DNA from: Amanita rubescens
Lineage: Eukaryota > Basidiomycota > Agaricomycetes > Agaricales > Amanitaceae
NCBI GenBank assembly: GCA_015039365.1
Contig: WION01000185.1
Coordinates: 1-64,000 of the forward strand
DNA: 64,000 nucleotides
Direction: 5' to 3'
A program made the translations under genes and the position numbers. Every line of letters begins with the position of its first letter. Positions within the stretch are counted from its first letter, which is position 1. The notes under the pieces are model-generated. The model worked only from the letters and a program-made list of their open reading frames with translations, made no database searches and was not told the origin of the DNA. This document shows positions 42,684-53,267 of the stretch, piece by piece.

Positions 42684-45280
42684 TCATAGAGTTGTGCCGC
42701 TCAGGCAGCTTACATTATCCTCGTCAAGAATGAGGGTAGTGACGGAAGCCGCTTCGGGCGTAGTATGGGCCGGGATACCTTCAATCCTTTCCTCGATGGA
42801 CCACCAGTCCCCTTCGCTTCCACCTCCCACGTTCACCCGCGGAATGGACTTTTGGAAACCGACCATCCGGGCGACCGCTTTTCCACAGACAGGACACTTG
42901 TTGCCGCCTATAATGACCCGTCCAAGACAACCTTCGCATCCATAATGGCCACATGGTCGGAAAACACAACCACTTTGGGTATTGGAATGGGCAGAGCAAC
43001 GAGGGGGGTTGGTAGGATCAGGTATATCAGATGACCGCGACGATGAGGCAGACATGTCTAGCTGTCGAATAGACAGCAGTTTGCGGAAGCGGCCCGTGGG
43101 TTGCAATTCTTGTAAATGTTCATCGTATAGATCGAACCAGGGATAGTCGTACTTCTTGTAGGCTGAAGAAATAACGTCAAATAACTTAGCCAAACGGACA
43201 AAAGGCACTTTACGACAACGTACTTCCTGGTACGATAGGCGTGATTGGTGTGACAACGCCAGTGATACTCTGCTAGAGGTTAGATGCTGCATCCATCCAG
43301 AATTCTATGCGCACCTCCCACAAATCCGTGGAGACTGTATGAATCCAGACACGCTGACGAGCGTCCTCATCGTAGATATTTGCACGTTTGTCGTCTTTGT
43401 AGATCTTCTGTTTAATTTGCCCTCCAGCTGCGATACCAATGCGAGCGTCTTCCAACTCGACGTAACCGCCTCCACGAAGGCTCAGAACAAGGTGGATAAC
43501 AGCCCCCGGGGTAATATTATAATCTGACATATGCGTCAACCCTTGTGGCTAGATCCATGTGCTATCAGCCCACCTGATCGGGTGCGGCCATCTTCGAGCT
43601 GTTTTCCCGCATACACGAGCCGCTGTTGGTCTGGGGAAATACCTTCTCTATCTTGAATTATTGCTTTCAGAACATCGACGGTGTCACTCCACCCCCAATT
43701 TAAATCAGTTAGCGTCTTTCCCGTCAACGTCTTAACATCAACATTGCCTGCAGAGAAAGAGTGGGTCATGGGAATATAAGTTATATGGGAAGAAACTACG
43801 ACCTTTCCGCCGGAGCACCACTATAATCTTCGGCTCAAATGAGCCTCTGGACATCACGTCCTTAATTGTTACGCATGGTGGAAGACGGCTACCGGGCATG
43901 CTCAGTATAGGAGGCAGCCAGAGCATTCAGAACCCACGATGTGGCCATCCAAAGGTTTGCGGAGGGAAGTAAACCGAGCTCCCGTGGTGATCGCGTAATG
44001 TCCAGTTCCACACCAGATTCCGACTCGCAGGTAATGACGTCCCGTAAGGTTGGATATATATCGATCTGTATGCCACCATGTTCTGCGCGGCCCGTCATTT
44101 GTTCTTCGACGGTGTAGCCATGGCCAAGCCGCATAGCTACGAACTGCAAACCTAGTCAGTTGGAGTTGAAGTGAGGTGCGAAGCGCTGAACCTGGCGCAC
44201 AACCCCAGGAGACGTGCAAATGCCGTCCAACCACGGTTGCGTTGGTAGAGAAACGTAGTCCTGAACACCATCCTTCGATGGTGACTGTTGAGTCTCGCCA
44301 GTGATGGAATTTATTTCTGTCGTGGTGTTTTGAGAATGGGCGATCTCGACCTCCGTTGTTACTCACCACCGACCGATATCTTCGCCGCACACTCACCAGA
44401 CCCGTCAAAACTAATCCAGAGAGCCTCCCGCTGAAACATTGGCTACGATAGGTGTTTTACCCCATGATTGAAAAGAAACGGAAAAGTTTCTCATACCATC
44501 AGGTAGCCCCCTCTTTTTCTGATCTCAGGGGGTAAAACCGTTTGGAATCTGTCAGCGGGAATGAGGGGAAACGTTCCCAGTCCCTGTGCAAGGCATGAGA
44601 ATTAAAATAAGCTCCTTTGAAGGCTACATAATGCCTACCGGTGGCAATAAGTATTTTTTCGCATTGTCTGGGACGCGAAGAGTGCGGAAGAATCGCAATT
44701 TGGCAGGGCCTGCGTTGATTGATGTCTCTTCCCAACAGACAGATTGACCTTTTTTTGTGTCATGCCGGTGCTCCTCATGGGCTTTTACGGTGGAGCGGCT
44801 ATCAGTACGTTGTATGAGTCCATGTTGAGTGCGGTAGTTCTTGAAATAATCAACGAGAGGTTGATCTCTAAACACAACAAGACGTCTGATTCGAATACTA
44901 GGTGTCAGAAAGCAGCACATACAAAGATATCTCTAGATGACCATTCGAAGTAGGATGGTAAATAGATGGCCCTTTGGTGACTCAAAGGAGAAGGGGTTGA
45001 GGTTCAACAATTAATTCGGAATCAGGCCGAATTTCTGCGAGTTTAGAGGCGTCACCCTATAGAAATGTGCATGATTTTGGTACTAACCCGCCTTCGCACG
45101 CGCAATCTCAGGTAAGGCACTAACCAAAGTGTCTGGAGGCAGAGTCGCTCTGATCGTCGCCGGGGGTCGGACGTTGTCTCCAGGTCCGAAGCGGATGGCG
45201 ATCGAGACGTCGACTAATGGCTGAAAAACGAATCGAAAATTGGCCGAAGCATATAGGAGTATCTCGAGACACACCTGCAT
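42684..45280 (-). CDS. Embedded ubiquitin-like domain plus RING protein, copy 2
   Basis: Likely a RING-type E3 ligase or ubiquitin-like adaptor. Domains from the N-terminal side: [40 protein letters not shown] joined by splicing to [59 protein letters not shown] and [25 protein letters not shown] and [13 protein letters not shown] ubiquitin-like domain follows ([65 protein letters not shown]) with a 50-nt intron at 43524-43573 between Ser and Asp. Then come [15 protein letters not shown] and [13 protein letters not shown], intron 43273-43314, [16 protein letters not shown], intron 43163-43223, [10 protein letters not shown], and a RING ([18 protein letters not shown]). The last introns keep phase and no stop was found in the exons I traced. 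The start exon is uncertain and may lie upstream, to about 45560. Confidence 0.75.
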
Positions 45281-45570
45281 CCTGAACTTGATGGATACTG
45301 GTAACTGTTATCTGATGAAGTCGTGGACGACGTGACCACGCCACCTGCTGACTCCGTTGGATGGCTCTCACGCACAGCAAGTTTACCACGAGGCAGATGA
45401 CTACCGCGAAGTTTGCCGTTGGTGAAAACGAGTGGATTCCAGTTTGCCCTCGGTGCTCGTGAGCCTCGAGAGCGTAATCCAACAGACATAGTCTGACTGT
45501 TGGTTTCCTGGGCCTTATGAAGCCTTGCAAGACATCTGTCATCAGTATAGTAGTAGATCATATCAATTGC

Positions 45571-45682
45571 CAGTGAGAGAGGGAGCGGCGGGTGGCGAAA
45601 AGATTCGGAAGCCGACGCAACGGCGCGATGGCACAGCCACTTCCGAGCTATCTACGGTGCTCAGCTCGCTTAGAATTACCAC
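45571..45682. repeat. Remnant of the junction repeat between copies 2 and 3
   Basis: AGTGAGAGAGGGAGCGGCGG at the left and GCTTAGAATTACCA at the right are the block A sequence 40963-41191 with an internal deletion. Confidence 0.65.
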
Positions 45683-45836
45683 CTCATCCACCATGGTTGA
45701 GCAGAGGTGTGTCCGCTGAGCTGTTTCTGGGTCATCTGTGCGAGTTTCCCTGTCTGAATCATATCACGCGCTACGAGTAGGTAGTACAGTCTGACTTCAA
45801 GACGACTAGAAATGTATTCGAAGGCGATCCAATACC

Positions 45837-48415
45837 TCATACAGTCGCGCCGCTCAGGCGGCTTACAATATCCTCGTTAAGAATGAGGGTAACGACGGAA
45901 GCTGCTTCGGACTTGGCATGAACCGGGATGCCTTCAATCTTTTCCTCGAAGTCCTCTTCGCTTCCAGCTCCCACGTTCACCCGCGGAATGGGCTTTTGGT
46001 AACCGACCATCCGGGCTACCGATCGTCCACAGACGGGACACTCGTTGCCACCCATGACCCATCCAACACAACCTTCGCATCCATAATGGCCACATGGTCG
46101 GAAAACACACCCACTTTGGCTATCGTCATGGGTAGAGCAATGAGGGGGGTTAGTAGGATCAGGTAAATCAGATGACCGCGACGGTGAGGCAGTGTCTAGC
46201 TGTCGAACAGACCGCAGATTGCGGAAGCGGCCCGTGGGCTGCAATTCTTGTAAATGTTCATCGTATAGATCGAACCAGGGATAGTCGTATTCCTTGTAGG
46301 CTGAAGAAATAAAGTCAGATAAGGCTAAACGGACAAAAGGCACTTTACGACAACGTACTTCCGGGTACGATAGGTGTGATTGGTGTGATAACCCCGGTGA
46401 TACTCTGCTAGGGTTAGACGTTGCATCCTGGTCTAGAATTCTATGCGCACCTCCCACAAATCTGTGGAGACTGTATGAATCCAAACACGCTCACGAGCGT
46501 CCTCATCGTAGATATTTGCACGTTTGTTGTCTTTGTAGATCTTCTGTTGAATTTGCCCTCCAGCTGCGATACCCATGCGAGTACCTTCCAACTCGGCGCA
46601 ACCGCCTCCAAGAAGACTCCGAACAAGGTGGATATCAGACCCTGGGGGAATCTTATAATCTGACATATGCGTCAGCCCTTATGGCTAGATCCATGTGCTA
46701 TCCGCCCACCTGACCGGGTGCGGCTATCTTCTAGCTGTTTTCCCGCGAAGATGAGCCGCTGTCGCTCTGGAGGAATCCCTTCTCTATCTTGAATCATTAC
46801 TTTCAGACCGTAGATTGTGTCACTCCACTCCCAATGTAAATCAGTTAGCGTCTTCCCCGTGAACGTCTTAACAAAAATATTGCCTGCAGAGAAAGAGTGG
46901 GTCATGGGAATATAAGTTATATGGCAAGAAACACAACCTTGCCGCCGGCACACCACTATAATCTTCGGCTCGAATGAGCCTCTAGACATCAGGTCCTTGG
47001 TTGTTACACATGGCGGAAGACAGCTACAAAGCATGTTCAGTTTAAGAGGCGGTCAAAGCATTCAGAACCCACGGTACAGTCATCCTGAGGCTCGCAGAGG
47101 GAAGTAAACCGAGCTCCCGTGGTGATCGCGTAATGTCCAGTTCCACACCAGATCCCGACTCGCAGGCAATGGCGTTCTGTAAGCTTGGATATATATCGAT
47201 CTGTATGCCACCATGTACTGCGTGGCCCGTCATTTGTTCTTCGACGGTGTAACCATGGCCAAGCGGCATAGCTACGAACTGCGAACCTGGTTAGTCGGAG
47301 TTGAAGACAAGTGAGGTGCGAAGCGCTGAACCTGGCGCACAACCCCAGGGGACGTGCAAATGCCGTCTAACCACGGCTGCGTCGGTAGAGAAACGTAGTC
47401 CTGAACACCATCGCTCGATGGTGACTGTTGAGTCTCACCAGTGATGGAATTTATTCCTTGTCATGTTTTGAGAGTGGGTAGTCTCGACCTCCGTTGTTGT
47501 TACTCACCACCGACCGATATCTTCGCCGCACACTCACCAGACCCGTCAAAACTAATCCAGAGAGCCTCCCGCTGAAACATTGGCTACGATGGGTGTTTCA
47601 CCCCTTGAAAAGAAACAGGAAAGGGCTCTCGTACCATCAGGTAGCCCCCTCTTTTTCTGATTTCAGGTGGTAAAACCGTTTTGAATCTGTCAACAGGAAT
47701 GAGGGGAAACGTTCCCAGCCCCTGTGCAATGCATGAACATCACGATCTACTCGTTCGAAGGCTACACAATGCGTACCGGTGGCAATAAGTATTTTTCTGC
47801 ATTGTCTGGGACGCGAAGAGTGCGGAAGAATCGCAATTTAGCAGGGCCTGCGTTAATCGATGCCTCTTCCCAATGGACAAATTGAGTCTTTTTTGTGTCA
47901 TGCCTGAGCTCCTGATGGGCGTTTACGGTGGAACGACACTGGTTTGGGTCCGCACGTTGTAGGAGTCCATGTTGAGTGCGGTAGTTCTTGAAATAATCAA
48001 TGAGAGGTTGATCCCTAAACACAACAAGACGTCGAATTCGAATACTAGGTGTCAGAAAGCAACACATACATAGATATCTCTAGATGACCATTCGGAGTAG
48101 GATGGTAAACGGATGGCCCATTGGTAACTCGAAGTAGAAGGGGTTGAGGTTTAACAATTAATTCGAAATTAGGCCCGATTTCTGCGAGTTTAGAGGTGTC
48201 ACTCCTTATAAATGATATGCATGATTTTGGTACTAACCCGCCTTCGCACGCACAGTGTCAGGTAAGGCACTAACCAAAGTGTCTGAGGGCAGACTCGCTT
48301 TGATCGTCGCCGGGGATACGTTGCCTCCAGGTCCGAAGTGGATGTCGAACGAGACGTCGACTAGCTGATGAATGGATCTATAATTGGCCAACGCATAGAG
48401 GAGATCTCGATACAC
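45837..48415 (-). CDS. Embedded ubiquitin-like domain plus RING protein, copy 3
   Basis: Third tandem paralogue, most diverged. Ubiquitin-like exon: [49 protein letters not shown], continued after the same intron by [20 protein letters not shown]. The RLRGG-type end is SLLGG, so it should not be cleavable or conjugatable. The ITG exon ([16 protein letters not shown]), PWFDLYDEH and RING ([14 protein letters not shown], then ECPVC) are kept. The loop between the RING halves is two residues shorter than in copy 2. The N-terminal exon has [19 protein letters not shown] (about 48320-48250). Upstream exons match copy 2 in order, with indels that I could not fully resolve, so expression of an intact protein is not certain. 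Confidence 0.65.
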
Positions 48416-48658
48416 ACCTGCATCCTGAACTTAACTGTTATCTGATCAGTCGTGGGCGACGTGACCACGTCACTCCAACTGTTGGCTCTCACGCACGCGT
48501 GACCGCGTCGTACCTTTCCCATCTGTTGCAATCTCTGGCAAACTGGAATGATTCTGAAACCTTGACATCTGTCACCAGCGTAGTAGATCATGTCTCCCCA
48601 TGCTTTTCGAGTCCTCTTTGTTCCACACCCAGGGCCCAGGCGGTGACGTACCCAATCT

Positions 48659-48895
48659 GACATTAGGTTTTGAAATTTTGGTGTCTATGAAATGCGCGAA
48701 GGCTTCAGCGTTAGATTCCGTCGGAGATAGTCCTCAGATCATAGTGATGCGTGTAGACGTGTATTGGACAATCTCGTGAGAATGACGATAGTGCTTCAGG
48801 GTTTTCAGGCTATACAGGTAGTCGGAGCCATACGAGCAGGACTGTGATGCCGCTGGGTTGTCGATGCGGGCTAAACGTGGGCGGCCCACAAAATG
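48659..48895. repeat. 5'-flank repeat of the Ub-like/RING unit (upper copy)
   Basis: Homologous to 42291-42547. It lies directly upstream of gene copy 3 (minus strand) and marks the right end of the tandem array. Confidence 0.7.
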
Positions 48896-48908
48896 CATTG
48901 TACAGGCT

Positions 48909-48911
<3 letters not shown>

Positions 48912-48939
<28 letters not shown>
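48912..48939. repeat. (AT)n microsatellite
   Basis: Fourteen AT units, just outside the right edge of the tandem array. Confidence 0.95.
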
Positions 48940-48942
<3 letters not shown>

Positions 48943-49068
48943 TGTCAAGATATTACCCGAAATATAATAATGCTATGCTAAAAGGGGTGGTATCATTTAA
49001 GAACAACGTGGAAGACGAAGATAGGCTGCACGGTACGAAATACACCGAGATGGTCGTGGACAGCCCCG

Positions 49069-50265
49069 TCAGGTTTTATTGGAACAGACGCTTTGATTGC
49101 CTTGCCACCCTGTTACAGGCGCATCTATTTGCGAATCGCGGTTCTTCTGTTGCAATTCACGTTGCAATCTCGCCAATTCTCGTTTCAGCAGACGGTTCTC
49201 TTCCCGATGACGTTGCTCTCTTTCCTTTTCTTCCTTCCTGAGCCGCTTCTCTCTCTCCCCCCACTCTCTTTTATCCTTCGCTGAATCTAACTCGAGCTGA
49301 TTCACTCGTATGGCAAGACTCTTCGTCGTCTCTACCTCCAACGTTCGGACTCGTTCATATTCCTCCTTCTAAATTTTGCACATCAGCATCGTCAACGGAA
49401 GCTAGGTAAAAATTCGGACCTGCTGGGCCCTGACTTGCAGCTCCTTTTTGAAGTTTTCCCAGACCTTGGAAATGTGCTCTGGTTTGCGACGATGGACAGG
49501 CACAACACCACGTCTTCCGATTGAGGCTCGGCGCCTCCCCCGCTTTACCTTCTCATTCTCGTCAGGCGCTACTGTACCGTTCTTGCGAATCGCCCCCCAC
49601 TTTTCCAGTGCACCAAATATAGTATCTGCAAACCAGTAACACTGACGCGCATGGAGGGTGTAAAAGGCGCTATCATTGTGGACAACTAGGACCAAGACCA
49701 CGACATCCCAGAGACTTGGGCGTAACGACCTGTCGCCATTGAACGTGATGGTTCTCAAAACTTCGCAGCGGTCTGGGTGGTCTTGAATTTGGATGATAGT
49801 ATCGTTGGCAAGATATTGGTTGGAGCTAATGTCGGACGGAAACGACAGGAAGCCGTGTGGTGGAGAAGAGGACGCTTTAGAGTCGTTTTCGTTTACGGAG
49901 GGATGGGGAAAGGAGGACTGGGGGAGAAGAGAGCTTATGGGAGATAATCCGCCGTCGATCACCGATGGAGTTGAACAGGACGAGCTTGAGGTATATTTGC
50001 GCGCGCCAATGCGACGGTCTGTGCGCAGTACTAATTTGTTCTTGTGCCCATCGTCGAGCTCGTAGATGACGAATTCGTGTTCACTTGGGCTGTTGGTGTA
50101 CTTGCAATGAAATGCTTTCACCAGCCGATAACCCGTAAGTTCGCCCCATAGTGCGATGCTCTGCAAGGTCCACCCTTGTAGATACGCCATGATGAGCTCG
50201 AGATAGTGACCAATCGCGGTTGCGACAATTGGAAAAGGGACAGAAGTGGAATCGGAATCGGACAT
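49069..50265 (-). CDS. Unnamed family member F3, intact two-exon gene
   Basis: Best-preserved member of the family. Exon 1 (50265-49420) encodes about 282 residues: MSDSDSTSVPFP, AYLQGWTLQSIALWGELTGY, KAFHC, HEFVIYELDDGHKNKL; a Ser-rich linker; FLSFPSDISSNQYLANDT, LRTITFNGDRSLRPSLWDVV, HNDSAFYTLHARQCYWFAD, TIFGALEKWGAI; and a basic segment (KVKRGRRRASIGRRGVV, possible nuclear signal). A 51-nt intron (49419-49369, GTCCGA to TTTAG) leads to exon 2, a heptad-like charged tail (KEEYERVRTLEVETTKSLAI, EREKRLRKEEKEREQRHREE) ending at 49069. About 375 residues in all. It is likely a coiled-coil nuclear or cytosolic protein; the function is unknown. A 14-bp minisatellite sits immediately upstream of the ATG. 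Confidence 0.75.
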
Positions 50266-50273
50266 GGTGAAGA

Positions 50274-50392
50274 CAGTTGTTGGAAGACGGCTGGTGGAAG
50301 ACGGTTGGTGAAGACAGTTGGTGGAAGACGGTTGGTGGAAGACGGTTGGTGGAAGACGGTTGGTGGAAGACGGTTGGTGGAAGATAGTGGAT
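50274..50392. repeat. 14-bp minisatellite in the 5' region of F3
   Basis: About eight copies of GTTGGTGGAAGACG, with a few variants at both ends, starting only about 10 bp from the ATG at 50265. The array is therefore in the 5' UTR or core promoter of F3. Confidence 0.92.
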
Positions 50393-50760
50393 GGTACTTA
50401 AATGATTTATGCAAATGCCTGGCCTGAAAATGCTGTTTTTTGAGAGCTGTGTAGCCTGCTGGTGATGCGCAAGGTAAACGCAAGGCAGCGCCGGCAACGA
50501 GGCAGGCTACTTTTCGCTCCCAGCCATTTGCCGCGTTTCTCGATCTCCTCTTAGTGATGCTTGAAGTATATCGTCACTAGAATAAGAAGGGATGTTGCAT
50601 GTCATGGTCCAGGGAAACATCGAAGTAGCGTTTTTTTAACATACAATTCATATCAGTGGCCAGTGTCTCGGGGTCGGAGTTTCAACCTCACTCTTACGTC
50701 ATCACCACGTCGTGCATTCTTGCAATGTTGCATGTTTCAAACACAGCGTTATTCATGAAT

Positions 50761-51378
50761 GCATGAACCTCTTCTCAGTTTCCCGTTCTCAGACTCACTA
50801 CAAAGCTATCCCCTGCGTCGCCGTCCTAATGGCGGTCGTTGTCTGGTCCGAGTTGTCATGACGTCCTTATAAGGCTGGGCCTTGCAGAACGCCTCGATAA
50901 TGGCTCGAACTTACGAGCTATCGGTTGGATAAAGCGCATCACTGCAAGTTGACCAACACTCAAAACGAACACGACCTACGAGTTCGCCAATGAGCACATG
51001 AACAAGCTGGAACTGCATACAGACCGCGCCGTTGTCGAGCGCAATGAGCGTAAAGACGTTTCGCTCCCCTGTTTATTGGTGGGACGATACCATACTTGGC
51101 TTGCGATTCACAAGAATGGGATAGTAGTGCGTGACGAAAAGGGAAAGCAGAGTTTGCGTGGTGCCAAGCTTCGACCGCCTTGGTGTTGTGATGAGCGAGC
51201 CAGAACAGAGGAGACGAGGAAAAAAGGCTTGCCGAATAAGTGGAGGCGTCAATGTCAGAATGAGCATAAGCGAGAACGGGAGGAGAGAGAACGGCAGTTG
51301 AGGAAGGGAGCAACGTCATCAGGAAGAGTAACGTTTGCTGAAACAAGAATTTGCGTTGTGAAGCCTTTTCTACGCTGA
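50761..51378 (+). pseudogene. Decayed family copy F2 (closest to F4)
   Basis: Nucleotide sequence follows F4 (TACAAAGCTATCCCCTGCGT, ATGGCGGTCGTTGTCTGG, GAACTTACGAGCTATCG, GACCGCGCCGTTGTCGAGCG) but with many small deletions that break the frame. The whole central CYWFADTIF region is reduced to a short stretch (RYHTWLAIHKNGIVV). The coiled-coil tail survives in part (HKREREERERQLRKG). Non-functional. Confidence 0.75.
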
Positions 51379-51546
51379 CTGGACCCATCAGTTAACTCTT
51401 ATCTTACCGCGCTATCGTCCTCTTACCAGCTTTGTTAACTTCTTCTGCAGTATTAAGAACCATAGTTAGATACATGAATATGCACCGTTCAGAGTTAGCC
51501 CACACAGGAGCTTCCTTTCTGTCGCAATGTTATATAAACCACTGTC

Positions 51547-51724
51547 ATCAATACGTGCCTTCACTGTCTTTACCATGTCGGATTCCCGTCCCACTTCTGT
51601 CCCTTTACCAGTAGACGAAACGGCGATTGATCACTATGTCGCGCTCATCACGGCGTACCTACAAGGCGGACCTCGCGGTATGGCGCGAACTCGCGGGTTA
51701 TCGGCTGGTGAAAGCCTATCATGA
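51547..51724 (+). pseudogene. N-terminal fragment of the F family, F3-like (F5)
   Basis: ATG 51574 opens MSDSRPTSVPLPVDETAIDH, then ALITAYLQG, matching F3's N-terminus. Deletions then shift the frame where F3 reads GWTLQSIALWGELTG, although DNA identity continues to KAYH at about 51720. A TATATAAA at about 51532 is retained upstream. Confidence 0.7.
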
Positions 51725-51870
51725 ATGTGAAGTCTGCACAGACATGGTCAATGCCAAGGACAGGATAACCAAAGCCTTGACTCAATTCTCTTTGCATCAT
51801 TAGCGTATCTCCACAGCCCGAACCCTACAGATTATCAGATAAAAGACACCGTGATGAGCGTATTGAAACA

Positions 51871-53267
51871 TTATTTTGAGCTATCTTTATTGCTTGAATT
51901 CTCGTCTTCACAGAGCACAACAAGTTTCGCATGTCTATCATCGAGATAGAAATCGATGGCTTGGGCACACACTATAAGGGAGTCAGCTATAAGATCACGG
52001 TCCATTATGTTTCCCATCACCTTTCGAGAAGTGCACAGAGCATCTTTTAGATGCCCAGAGTCCGACAACCACTTTGATAGCTTGATTTGACTGGCTTTCA
52101 TCATGCGATCCAATAACGTAAGAGCAGAATGTTGATGAAGCATATTCTTCTGCTAAATCCCCACAAGGCCATGATCGCTCGTACAGTATAGAGACCGTAG
52201 TGCTTTAAATTAAATATTAGTAATCGAATTGAATCCACTTTGTTAGGTCGCTCGTCATTGTCCCCGGGTAAGTTGTTTGCGTAGATGCTGGCTGGCGGTT
52301 GATGATCTTTGTTCCACCCAAATTTCGGTTCGGCGTTGCGGAAGATATATCTGTAATAACAATCAAAATCCATCTTCAGTATATCTAAACACTGGCTGAT
52401 CTTACGCAACAAAATCCTCATGTTCCTTCAGCTCCATTTCCCGCAATTTTCCCGAGCTTCTTTGATTTTTTCCTCTGACATTCCCCAAGATGAGTTATCC
52501 AGGAAATCAAAAGTGAACTATTACCAGACATAAATCGAACTCGAGGAAAAATAACAGACTAACTTACAATCATCTCGCAAACCCGGCGTATGCAGGTCGC
52601 GTCAATTACATCCCTAATGACGTCGATGTTCCTGTTCTCGGTTCCCCTGCGAAGTCCCCCATTAAGAACGCTAACCTGTTGCATGTACCTTCCTGACGTA
52701 CAGCGTGTCAAAATTTCATGCGCTTTTGAGCAAAAGATGCGCCGATACGTCTAACGGCACCCTTGAGAATAATGTCTGCTCTCTTCATCACGACGAGATG
52801 TGCACCATCACCATCGCAGTCGTGCCTAGATAACTATGGTCGGCAAAGTCTTACCATCATCAAAACCGAGCATATGACTACGATGGTATTGGCAATTAGA
52901 ATGCGGTGCTTTTCAGCACACTTACCCGATGTCTCCTGTAAGCTCTGCTAGGTTCTGCTTACTGAGGAGAACGTGTCCGGATCGTTCAACACTTCGCTGA
53001 TCGCTTTGAGGGTTCGTACGATCTTGATCTGTTTGCGTTGGCCTGATATTGATCGGGTTTTATCAAGTCTATTCACGTATGCCTCGCTCTTCTCAGGAAA
53101 CGAGAACAAAGAATCGTAGCCATAATTATGGGGAAGAGTACGTTGCAATACTGAAAAGAATGTCTGAATAAGCAATGTGTAGTGCTGAAAATGCGACTTA
53201 CCGCCGAGAGAAACTCAGTGCTGTAGAAGCTCGAGTTAAACTCCTCGTCAATGGTTGATACAGTCAT
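51871..53267 (-). pseudogene. Psi-producing oxygenase (Ppo/linoleate diol synthase)-like P450 half, degenerate
   Basis: Minus-strand segments in order resemble the C-terminal P450 domain of fungal Ppo fatty-acid dioxygenases, which make oxylipin (psi factor) signals. They are: YDSLFSFPEKSEAYVNRL and KIVRTLKAISEVLNDPDTF; HDCDGDGAHLV (position of the HDxD motif); NIDVIRDVIDATCIRRVCEM; YYRYIFRNAEPKFGWNKDH; and SLIVCAQAIDFYLDD near 51920. Some splice sites are good (53202-53165, GTAAGT to TTCAG). Other joins need frame jumps, the K-helix and haem-binding cysteine region are absent, and no dioxygenase half is found upstream. I read it as a truncated relic. The family call is from memory of conserved motifs. 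Confidence 0.5.

Noticed and set aside
50274..50392. CRISPR array
   Set aside because: The repeats are head-to-tail 14-mers without spacers, and the genome is eukaryotic.
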